Positions 1 to 6,668 of a stretch of 34,180 nt of DNA are shown here, in pieces. The stretch lies in the NCBI GenBank assembly GCA_902477765.1, contig CABSIM010000031.1, positions 1 to 34,180 on the forward strand. Reading direction: 5' to 3'. Below the pieces are notes generated by a model, which ran no database searches, had not been told where the DNA came from, and saw only the letters and a program-made list of their open reading frames with translations. The DNA is from an uncultured Clostridiaceae bacterium. Lineage in GTDB: Bacteria > Bacillota > Clostridia > Lachnospirales > Lachnospiraceae. Both the position numbers and the translations under genes were made by a program. Within the stretch, counting starts at the first letter, position 1, and every line of letters begins with the position of its first letter.

Positions 1-9
1 TCTTTTGTT

Positions 10-74
10 GGCAAGGTGGACTTGCCCGAATAACCGCCCGACCTATCCGACACAATGCGCAAGTGCCGGATAGG
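10..74. repeat. Two tandem stem-loops at the left edge
   Basis: Two hairpins stand side by side. The first has 6-bp arms GGCAAG (10-15) and CTTGCC (21-26) with a 5-nt loop. The second has 8-bp arms CCTATCCG (42-49) and CGGATAGG (67-74), extended by CAC/GTG (51-53 and 63-65) across one mismatch. All three forward frames are broken by stops in or just after this stretch, where the N-terminal part of the next gene would be expected. The pair could be the end of a mobile element that truncated that gene, or a terminator region of an upstream gene. No transposase, target duplication or intron core can be seen. Confidence 0.4.
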
Positions 75-127
75 AACGGCAAAATTTTTTACACTTCTAT
101 TACTTCTTTATCGCACATCAGTAAAAT

Positions 128-523
128 GTGCTGGTGCTGAAGTATTATTCCTTTGAAAATTATTTCCTTGACCCGCATGTGATGGCGCAGCTGGGAATTG
201 TGGAGTCGGAAGAGGAATTTTACAGGATTCTGTGGGAAAAATGGAATGTTTATCTCGGAAAAATAAAAAGCGGGCAGAAACTGCAGGATGTGATGGGCCG
301 CGGCTTTACTTCGCCGGAAGATATGAAGGCACATATGGAAGAAATAAAGATCCATCTCCGGGGGCATAACCTTTATGATATTTTTTACGGGAGATACAGA
401 AAAAAAGAGACAGAACTCCTGAAACGGTATATTGATCTGGCGCCCAGAGATAATTTCAGGGATATTCTGGACGCAGTGGACCGGTTCGCATATTTTGACA
501 GCAGGAAAAGAAAACATGACTGA
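128..523 (+). pseudogene. C-terminal fragment of a DUF4435/TOPRIM-like protein
   Basis: The frame is open for 131 codons from a GTG, immediately after an in-frame TAA at 122-124. No ribosome-binding site precedes the GTG. The protein begins inside what looks like a conserved block (LVLKYYSFENYFLDP) that resembles the strand-plus-ENYL motif in the middle of DUF4435/TOPRIM-like nuclease domains. The rest is a charged helical tail. Related full proteins are several hundred residues long with an ATPase part or partner; the PARIS anti-phage nuclease AriB belongs to DUF4435. The N-terminal part is missing and the sequence upstream does not continue it in any frame, so this is probably a decayed remnant. 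A short intact gene from an unusual start is possible but less likely. The family assignment is from memory of motif shape. Confidence 0.4.
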
Positions 524-601
524 GGCAGCAGAACAGATAACATCAGGGAAAGCCGGTACCATAAAGACAGTACAGACGAAAAACAGGGACAGAGCGCATA
601 A

Positions 602-638
602 AGAGGCGGCAGCCGGATATATTCCGGCCGCCGCCTCT
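602..638. terminator. Long GC-rich hairpin between convergent genes
   Basis: Arms AGAGGCGGC (602-610) and GCCGCCTCT (630-638) pair perfectly, and an inner 5-bp stem GCCGG/CCGGC (612-616 with 624-628) follows across one A:C mismatch. It lies between the DUF4435-like fragment on the plus strand and the UPF0340 gene on the minus strand. A T-run on the plus side comes only about 14 bases later, so termination efficiency is uncertain on either strand. Confidence 0.5.
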
Positions 639-735
639 GGCTTTCAGACTGGATTTTTTACTTTTTGCCCGGAGAATGTACAGAACGTCTCCGGAAATCC
701 CCTGTATGTTCGGGATATCCTCAGGTATCCGGCCG

Positions 736-1317
736 TTACATGGGGGTGTAAGCAGCACGTTCTCCGCCGATATATTTTAACCTGGTTCTGGCGCAGACAA
801 CATGGGCAGAACCGATTTCCTTTATGGAAGTTCTCACCGGAACCGCCACCGGACGAAGATGCATGCCGATGAGGGTATCGCCGATATCGATGCCGGCATG
901 TGCCTTTATGGATTCCACCGCACACGGGTGCTCAAAGGTATTCCATGCAGCCGTGGAGAAAGAGCCGCCGGCTTTCAGCTGGGGTACCACATTTACCATT
1001 TCCAGGCCATAGGCTCTGGCGGCCGCTTCCTCCACGATCAGGGCACGGTTCAGGTGCTCACAGCACTGGGTTGCCAGATAAAGACCATGCTTTCTGGCTG
1101 CTGCGTAAATGGCTCCGAATACGGCTTCTCCCACTTCTTTGCTGGAATAGCAGCCGATTTTATGGGCGGCAATTTCGCTGGATGAACAGCCCACCACCAG
1201 AATCTGGCCTTCTCTGATTCCGGAAACAGAAATCAGCTCTTCCGTCACGGCTGCCGCCTGTTCCCGGATCTGATTCAGATCCACATCCACGGATTTTGCA
1301 ATATCAGTTGCGCTCAT
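736..1317 (-). CDS. UPF0340 / TIGR01440 family protein (YwlG-like)
   Basis: This 193-residue protein matches Bacillus subtilis YwlG along its length: a GCSSSEI block near residue 44, a CCEHLNRAL block near residue 85, then AHAGIDIGDT and IGMHLRPVAVPVR near the C-terminus. The family is widespread in Firmicutes and its biochemical role is not firmly established. The ATG at 1317 follows AGGAGG at 7-base spacing. The gene lies 30 bases downstream of pncB on the same strand, so the two are probably cotranscribed. In the B. subtilis protein CEHLNRA is preceded by QG where this one has QC. Identity of the family is clear; function is not. Confidence 0.9.
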   Translation of the reverse strand: MSATDIAKSVDVDLNQIREQAAAVTEELISVSGIREGQILVVGCSSSEIAAHKIGCYSSKEVGEAVFGAIYAAARKHGLYLATQCCEHLNRALIVEEAAARAYGLEMVNVVPQLKAGGSFSTAAWNTFEHPCAVESIKAHAGIDIGDTLIGMHLRPVAVPVRTSIKEIGSAHVVCARTRLKYIGGERAAYTPM

Positions 1318-1347
1318 GACAGTTCCTCCTGTTTTATAAATGTAGAT

Positions 1348-2805
1348 TTATTCAAAATGATAGGCGTCCAGAAGCTGGGCTTTCATATGCCACAGTTCAT
1401 GGGAAAGATCCACATGGACCTCATGAGGATTCACAAGACGCTTTGTCTCGTCCCAGAGAGTATCCTGCTCTTTCCGGCAGTATTCCCGGATTTCCATGAC
1501 CTTGGGAGAATGGTAGACACAGGTGCCGTTTTTAAATACCTGAACCGGAAGTTCCCTCAGGTCATAGGTGCCCGGTGCAAGAAGTGTCTTCTTCCATGTC
1601 TCAATGGGGTCAAAGAGAAGCAGGGAGTTATTGGGGTCAAACTTTTCACCCACCAGGCAGATCAGGTCGGCAATCAGTTTGTGGCTTTCCCGGCTGTAGA
1701 TCCTGTAAATGGTCTTGTTTCCCGGATTGGTGATTTTTTCAGTATTCTCGGAAAGTTTGATTTTGGGAATGAACTTTCCGGTTTTTTTATCCATGATGGC
1801 AGCCAGCTTGTATACGCCGCCGAAGGAAGGGGTATCCTTGGACGTAATCAGATTAGTGCCCACGCCCCAGGAATTGATGGTGGCACCCTGATGCTTCAGG
1901 CTGGAGATCAGATGCTCGTCCAGATCGTTGGAGGCAGAGATAACCGCATCCGTGAATCCTTCCGCATCCAGCATTTTCTTGGCTTCCTTGGAGAGATACG
2001 CCAGGTCTCCGCTGTCAAGACGGATTCCGTAGTAGGTCAGGGGAATACCGGCTTCCCTCATCTCCTTGAACACCCGGATGGCGTTGGGAACACCGGATTT
2101 CAGGGTGTCATAGGTATCCACAAGGAGAATGCAGGCGCTGGGATAGAGCTTTGCATAGGTTCGGAAAGCCGTCAGCTCATCAGGAAAGCTCATGATCCAG
2201 CTGTGGGCATGGGTCCCTTTTACAGGCACGTCAAACATCTGGCCGCAGAGCACATTGGAAGTTCCGATGCATCCGGCGATGACAGCGGCGCGGGCTCCGT
2301 AGATTCCGGCATCAGGCCCCTGAGCTCTCCGGAGTCCGAACTCCATAACCCCGTCTCCGTGGGCGGCATGGACGATGCGGGAAGCCTTGGTGGCAATGAG
2401 GCTCTGATGGTTGATGATGTTCAAAAGTGCCGTTTCAATGAGCTGAGCCTGCATGATGGGAGCAATGACCTTCACCAGGGGCTCTCTCGGAAATACCACA
2501 GTCCCTTCAGGGATGGCGTAGATATCACCGGTGAAGCGGAAAGTGGAAAGATATTCCAGAAACGCTTCCTCAAAAAGACCGGTGGTGCGCAGATAATCGA
2601 TGTCCTCTTTTTCAAAATGCAGGTTCTCAATATACTCAATGATCTGCTCCAGACCTGCTGCAATGGCGAAGCCGTTGCCGTCAGGGTTGGTACGGTAGAA
2701 GGCATCGAAAATAACCGTTTCGTTGGCATCTTTTTCATAGAAATAACCCTGCATCATGGTCAGCTCATAGAGGTCTGTCAGCAGTGTCAGATTGCGCTTG
2801 CTCAT
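1348..2805 (-). CDS. pncB: Nicotinate phosphoribosyltransferase
   Basis: The product condenses nicotinate with phosphoribosyl pyrophosphate, using ATP, to give nicotinate mononucleotide, the entry step of the Preiss-Handler NAD salvage pathway in the cytosol. The 485-residue length is normal for the family. The N-terminus LLTDLYELTMMQGYF is typical, as are the central EFGLRRAQGPDAGIYGARAA block (about residues 155-175), GTHAHSW (about 200) and the RLDSGDLAYLS phosphate-site block (about 262). The ATG is preceded by AAGGAGAG. Its leader holds a promoter, a terminator-like hairpin and a Rex-like palindrome, which suggests control at transcription and possibly by attenuation. UPF0340 follows 30 bases downstream. 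Confidence 0.95.
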   Translation of the reverse strand: MSKRNLTLLTDLYELTMMQGYFYEKDANETVIFDAFYRTNPDGNGFAIAAGLEQIIEYIENLHFEKEDIDYLRTTGLFEEAFLEYLSTFRFTGDIYAIPEGTVVFPREPLVKVIAPIMQAQLIETALLNIINHQSLIATKASRIVHAAHGDGVMEFGLRRAQGPDAGIYGARAAVIAGCIGTSNVLCGQMFDVPVKGTHAHSWIMSFPDELTAFRTYAKLYPSACILLVDTYDTLKSGVPNAIRVFKEMREAGIPLTYYGIRLDSGDLAYLSKEAKKMLDAEGFTDAVISASNDLDEHLISSLKHQGATINSWGVGTNLITSKDTPSFGGVYKLAAIMDKKTGKFIPKIKLSENTEKITNPGNKTIYRIYSRESHKLIADLICLVGEKFDPNNSLLLFDPIETWKKTLLAPGTYDLRELPVQVFKNGTCVYHSPKVMEIREYCRKEQDTLWDETKRLVNPHEVHVDLSHELWHMKAQLLDAYHFE

Positions 2806-2862
2806 AATGATCTCTCCTTGTATTCTTCTGTGCTGTCCGGCACAGATTTCTCCGGGACCATG

Positions 2863-2894
2863 AAAAAAGCCGGCCGGTTTCCGGCAACCGGCCG
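2863..2894 (-). terminator. Terminator-like hairpin inside the pncB leader (candidate attenuator)
   Basis: Read on the minus strand, a 9-bp GC-rich stem (2894-2886 with 2879-2871, arms CGGCCGGTT and AACCGGCCG, 6-base loop) is followed two bases later by six U residues (2868-2863). It lies after the predicted pncB start site (about 2912) and before the pncB ATG at 2805. No minus-strand gene lies upstream that it could serve, so a leader attenuator is the simplest reading. A second hairpin with arms CTGTGC/GCACAG spans 2829-2846, closer to the ribosome site. No known NAD riboswitch class is recognised here. Confidence 0.6.
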
Positions 2895-2918
2895 TATGGA
2901 TCCCTGTTTATTGCGGCT

Positions 2919-2947
2919 ATTATATCAACAAAGACAGGAAAAGGCAA
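2919..2947 (-). promoter_or_regulatory. Sigma-A promoter of pncB
   Basis: On the minus strand, TTGCCT (2947-2942) and TATAAT (2924-2919) are separated by 17 bases, with an extended TGA directly before the -10. Transcription would start near 2912, about 107 bases before the pncB start codon. Confidence 0.7.
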
Positions 2948-2952
2948 ATTTA

Positions 2953-2970
2953 ATGTTAAACAATTAACAA
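2953..2970. promoter_or_regulatory. Rex-like operator between pncB and ileS promoters
   Basis: The 18-bp sequence ATGTTAAACAATTAACAA differs at one position from the clostridial Rex consensus TTGTTAA-N4-TTAACAA. It lies 5 bp upstream of the pncB -35 box on one side and 9 bp upstream of the ileS -35 box on the other. A rex gene with a related palindrome over its own promoter lies at 15721. Binding by Rex is inferred from sequence only. Confidence 0.55.
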
Positions 2971-2979
2971 ACACGGTTC

Positions 2980-3008
2980 TTGACTTTTGGAGGCCGGATT
3001 ATTATAAT
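2980..3008 (+). promoter_or_regulatory. Sigma-A promoter of the ileS T-box transcript
   Basis: TTGACT (2980-2985) and a perfect TATAAT (3003-3008) are 17 bases apart. The start would fall near 3015, at the beginning of the T-box leader. Confidence 0.8.
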
Positions 3009-3014
3009 AACATC

Positions 3015-3252
3015 GACAGATTTTATGGAAAAAGCGAAGACGGAGACAGTAGATCCGCAGGATGGCTGCAGCGAGCCGGGGAGGATGGAAGCCCGGTGCC
3101 TGGTGCGGAAGGAAGATCACTCCTGAGCTGGCGGCTGAATACAGTAAGCTGGTCCGGTTTTCCCCCGTTACAGGGAACTCATATGTCAGTATGCAGTAAT
3201 AGGTGGTATAACGAGATCCCAATCGTCCTGTTCGCAAGAGCAGGACTTTTTT
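3015..3252 (+). ncRNA. T-box leader, isoleucine specifier
   Basis: The leader shows T-box landmarks in order: an AGTAGA element (3048-3053), the GAGCCGG region of Stem I (3073-3079), a specifier region in which AUC (3116-3118, an Ile codon) is followed by A, the T-box sequence beginning AGGTGGTATAACGAG at 3201, and a terminator made of GTCCTG (3225-3230) and CAGGAC (3241-3246), extended inward by TTC/GAG, with six U residues at 3247-3252. Uncharged tRNA-Ile pairing with the specifier and T-box bulge would favour the antiterminator and read-through into ileS. The T-box core departs from the usual TGGNACCGCG. The specifier matches the downstream gene, which supports the assignment. Confidence 0.88.
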
Positions 3253-3305
3253 CATTATATGGAAACTCTGCTTTCTGTATAATGAAGTGCTCTGCATGGA
3301 CCGCA

Positions 3306-3334
3306 CTGCAGCGGAAAGGAAAACGCCGCTGCAG
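3306..3334 (+). other. Strong hairpin between T-box terminator and ileS
   Basis: Arms CTGCAGCGG (3306-3314) and CCGCTGCAG (3326-3334) pair over 9 bp. A smaller stem GCAGA/TCTGC (3335-3339 with 3344-3348) follows, then a short T-run near 3361. About 190 bases separate the T-box terminator from the ileS start, which is longer than needed. A TATAAT at 3278-3283 lacks a good -35 box. The role is unknown; mRNA stability or processing is possible. Confidence 0.45.
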
Positions 3335-3445
3335 GCAGAGAATTCTGCAGAGAGGGATTCTTTTTAAATTACTGCGGCACACAAAAATTGAGAACTGCTG
3401 TGAAGAGAAAGCAGCAGAGGAAACAAGATTGGAGGAATATGTGTC

Positions 3446-6400
3446 ATGTACGAGAAAGTGTCGACAGATCTGAATTTTGTGGACAGGGAAAAACAGGTCG
3501 AAAAGTTCTGGAAAGAAAACAAGATCTTTGAAAAGAGCATCGACAGCAGAAGAAAAGGAAAACCCTATGTATTCTATGACGGTCCGCCTACGGCCAACGG
3601 AAAACCCCATATCGGCCATGTGCTGACCCGGGTCATCAAGGATATGATCCCCAGATACCGCACCATGAAGGGATATATGGTGCCCAGAAAAGCCGGCTGG
3701 GATACCCACGGACTTCCGGTGGAGCTGGAAGTGGAAAAGATGCTGGGACTGGACGGCAAGGAACAGATCGAAGAGTACGGTCTGGAGCCGTTTATCGAGC
3801 ACTGCAAGGAAAGTGTCTGGAAATATAAGGGCATGTGGGAGGACTTCTCCAGCACCGTCGGCTTCTGGGCAGATATGGAGCATCCTTATGTCACATACCA
3901 TGATGACTATATCGAGTCCGAGTGGTGGGCATTAAAGGAGATCTGGAACAAGGGGCTTCTTTACAAGGGCTTCAAGATCGTTCCCTACTGCCCGCGGTGC
4001 GGAACCCCGCTTTCCAGCCATGAGGTGGCTCAGGGCTATAAAGATGTAAAAGAGCGCTCTGCCATTGCCAGATTCAAAGTAAAGGGAGAAGATGCCTATT
4101 TCCTGGCATGGACCACCACACCGTGGACGCTTCCCAGCAACGTGGCACTCTGCGTCAATCCGGTAGAGACCTATGTGAAAGTCAAGGCAGCAGACGGATA
4201 TACCTATTATATGGCGGAAGCACTGCTGGATACGGTTCTCGGAAAGCTGGCAGACAAGGAAAACAACAAACCGGCGTATGAGATTCTGGAACGGTATCAG
4301 GGAAAAGAGCTGGAGTACAAAGAATATGAGCCGCTTATGGACTGCGCTGTGGAGACATGCAGAAAGCAGAACAAGAAGGCATTTTTTGTTACCTGTGCTG
4401 ATTATGTCACACTGACAGACGGTACCGGCGTGGTACACATCGCACCGGCTTTCGGTGAGGATGATGCCCAGGTGGGACGCCGCTATGATCTTCCGTTCGT
4501 TCAGCTGGTGGACGGAAAAGGAGACATGACTGCGGAAACTCCCTATGCAGGCGTATTCTGCAAGAAAGCAGATCCCATGGTACTCAGCGACTTGAAGGAA
4601 AAGGGACTGCTGTTTGAAGCTCCGGTGTTTGAACACAGCTATCCTCACTGCTGGAGATGCGGAACTCCTCTGATCTATTACGCACGTGAGTCCTGGTTCA
4701 TCAAGATGACAGCGGTGAAAGAAGACCTGATCCGCAACAACAATCAGATCAACTGGATTCCGGAATCCATCGGAAAGGGACGTTTCGGAGACTGGCTGGA
4801 AAATATTCAGGACTGGGGAATTTCCAGAAACCGTTACTGGGGAACTCCGCTCCCGGTATGGCAGTGTGAGTGCGGACACATGCACTGCATCGGAAGCAGG
4901 GAAGAATTAAAGTCCATGAGCCCCAACTATGGAGAAGTCGTAAATAAGTACAAAAAGGAAATGGACGGAGACAAGAATGAAGTGGAACTCCACCGGCCGT
5001 TCATTGATGATGTGACCATCACCTGTCCGGAGTGCGGAAAACAGATGCACCGGGTGCCGGAAGTCATCGACTGCTGGTTTGACTCGGGAGCCATGCCGTT
5101 TGCGCAGCATCATTATCCCTTTGAAAATAAAGACCTGTTTGAGCAGCAGTTCCCGGCTCAGTTCATTTCCGAGGCTGTGGACCAGACGAGAGGATGGTTC
5201 TATTCCCTTCTGGCGGAATCCACGCTGCTGTTCAACAAGCCGCCTTATGAGAATGTCATCGTTCTGGGTCATGTACAGGATGAAAACGGACAGAAAATGA
5301 GCAAGTCCAAGGGAAATGCCGTGGATCCCTTTGAGGCGCTGGATACCTACGGCGCAGACGCGATCCGGTGGTATTTCTATATCAACAGCGCACCGTGGCT
5401 GCCCAACCGTTTCCATGGCAAGGCCGTCATGGAAGGACAGCGCAAATTCATGGGCACTCTGTGGAATACCTATGCATTTTTCGTGCTGTATGCGAATATT
5501 GATGAATTTGACGCCACAAAATATACGCTGGATTACGGGAAACTGTCCGTCATGGATAAATGGCTTCTGTCCAAGCTGAATTCCACCGTGAAGGAAGTGG
5601 ACAATGATCTGAACAATTACCGGATTCCGGAAGCCGCAAGAGCCCTTCAGGATTTTGTGGACGATATGAGCAACTGGTACGTAAGAAGAAGCCGTGAAAG
5701 ATTCTGGGCCAAGGGCATGGAGCAGGATAAGATCAATGCCTACATGACGCTGTATACCGCCCTTGTGACCATCTCCAAGGCAGCTGCGCCCATGATTCCG
5801 TTCATGACGGAGGAAATCTATCAGAACCTGGTAAGAAGCATCGACAATTCCGCTCCGGAAAGCATCCACCTCTGCGACTTCCCTGCAGTGGAAGAGGAGC
5901 ATATTGACAGGGAGCTGGAAGAGAAGATGGATGCAGTCCTGAAGATCGTTGTCATGGGCCGGGCTGCAAGAAATACGGCCAATATCAAGAACCGTCAGCC
6001 CATCAGCCGCATGTTTGTGAAAGCACCGCAGGCGCTTCCGGAATTCTATCAGGAAATCATCGAAGATGAGCTGAATGTAAAGAGTGTGGAATTCACCGAC
6101 GATGTCAGGGCGTTTACATCCTACACATTCAAGCCGCAGCTTAAGACGGTTGGACCCAAATACGGAAAACAGCTGGGCAATATCAGAAAAGCCCTGTCTG
6201 AACTGGACGGAAACAAGGCCATGGATACCCTGAATGAAGAGGGCGCTCTGAAATTCACATTCGGTGATGCGGAAGTGGAACTCACAAGAGATGACCTTCT
6301 GATTGATATGGCCCAGACCGAGGGCTTTGTGTCCGAAGGCGACAATACGGTGACGGTGGTCCTGGATACCCATATGACACCGGAACTGATCGAGGAAGGT

Positions 6401-6649
6401 TTCTACCGGGAACTGGTCAGCAAGATTCAGACCATGAGAAAAGAAGCAGGCTTCGAGGTTATGGACCATATCTGCGTTTATGCGGACAACAACGAAAAAA
6501 TTTCCGAAGTCATCAAGAAATATGCCGAGCAGCTGAAGGGAGAGGTTCTGGCCGACAGGATCGTTCTCGGAGAGCTGGCAGGATATACCAAAGCATGGAA
6601 TATCAACGGAGAGGATGTCACCCTGGGAGTCATGAAAGTGACAAAATAG
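3446..6649 (+). CDS. ileS: Isoleucyl-tRNA synthetase, type 2 (IleRS2)
   Basis: This cytosolic class Ia synthetase charges tRNA-Ile. At 1067 residues it has the length of the eukaryote-like IleRS2 class rather than the roughly 920-residue IleRS1 of B. subtilis. Visible motifs are HIGH (residues 55-58), a CPRCG zinc knuckle (C182, C185), the editing-domain WTTTPWT (222-228) and GTGVVHIAPAFGEDD (326-340), a CWRCG pair, and KMSKS (617-621). The C-terminal anticodon-binding and type-2 extension domains follow. The ATG follows GGAGGA at 3431-3436 with 9-base spacing. Type 2 enzymes are generally tolerant of mupirocin; the canonical HIGH here argues against the altered motif reported for hyper-resistant forms. 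Expression is controlled by the upstream T-box. Phosphorylase follows 19 bases downstream. Confidence 0.97.
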   Translation: MYEKVSTDLNFVDREKQVEKFWKENKIFEKSIDSRRKGKPYVFYDGPPTANGKPHIGHVLTRVIKDMIPRYRTMKGYMVPRKAGWDTHGLPVELEVEKMLGLDGKEQIEEYGLEPFIEHCKESVWKYKGMWEDFSSTVGFWADMEHPYVTYHDDYIESEWWALKEIWNKGLLYKGFKIVPYCPRCGTPLSSHEVAQGYKDVKERSAIARFKVKGEDAYFLAWTTTPWTLPSNVALCVNPVETYVKVKAADGYTYYMAEALLDTVLGKLADKENNKPAYEILERYQGKELEYKEYEPLMDCAVETCRKQNKKAFFVTCADYVTLTDGTGVVHIAPAFGEDDAQVGRRYDLPFVQLVDGKGDMTAETPYAGVFCKKADPMVLSDLKEKGLLFEAPVFEHSYPHCWRCGTPLIYYARESWFIKMTAVKEDLIRNNNQINWIPESIGKGRFGDWLENIQDWGISRNRYWGTPLPVWQCECGHMHCIGSREELKSMSPNYGEVVNKYKKEMDGDKNEVELHRPFIDDVTITCPECGKQMHRVPEVIDCWFDSGAMPFAQHHYPFENKDLFEQQFPAQFISEAVDQTRGWFYSLLAESTLLFNKPPYENVIVLGHVQDENGQKMSKSKGNAVDPFEALDTYGADAIRWYFYINSAPWLPNRFHGKAVMEGQRKFMGTLWNTYAFFVLYANIDEFDATKYTLDYGKLSVMDKWLLSKLNSTVKEVDNDLNNYRIPEAARALQDFVDDMSNWYVRRSRERFWAKGMEQDKINAYMTLYTALVTISKAAAPMIPFMTEEIYQNLVRSIDNSAPESIHLCDFPAVEEEHIDRELEEKMDAVLKIVVMGRAARNTANIKNRQPISRMFVKAPQALPEFYQEIIEDELNVKSVEFTDDVRAFTSYTFKPQLKTVGPKYGKQLGNIRKALSELDGNKAMDTLNEEGALKFTFGDAEVELTRDDLLIDMAQTEGFVSEGDNTVTVVLDTHMTPELIEEGFYRELVSKIQTMRKEAGFEVMDHICVYADNNEKISEVIKKYAEQLKGEVLADRIVLGELAGYTKAWNINGEDVTLGVMKVTK

Positions 6650-6668
6650 AGAACAGGAGGGAAATGGT

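Noticed and set aside
1357..2967. 536-codon frame on the plus strand opposite pncB
   Set aside because: pncB is clearly coding on the minus strand; this frame crosses the pncB promoter and has no ribosome site or family features.
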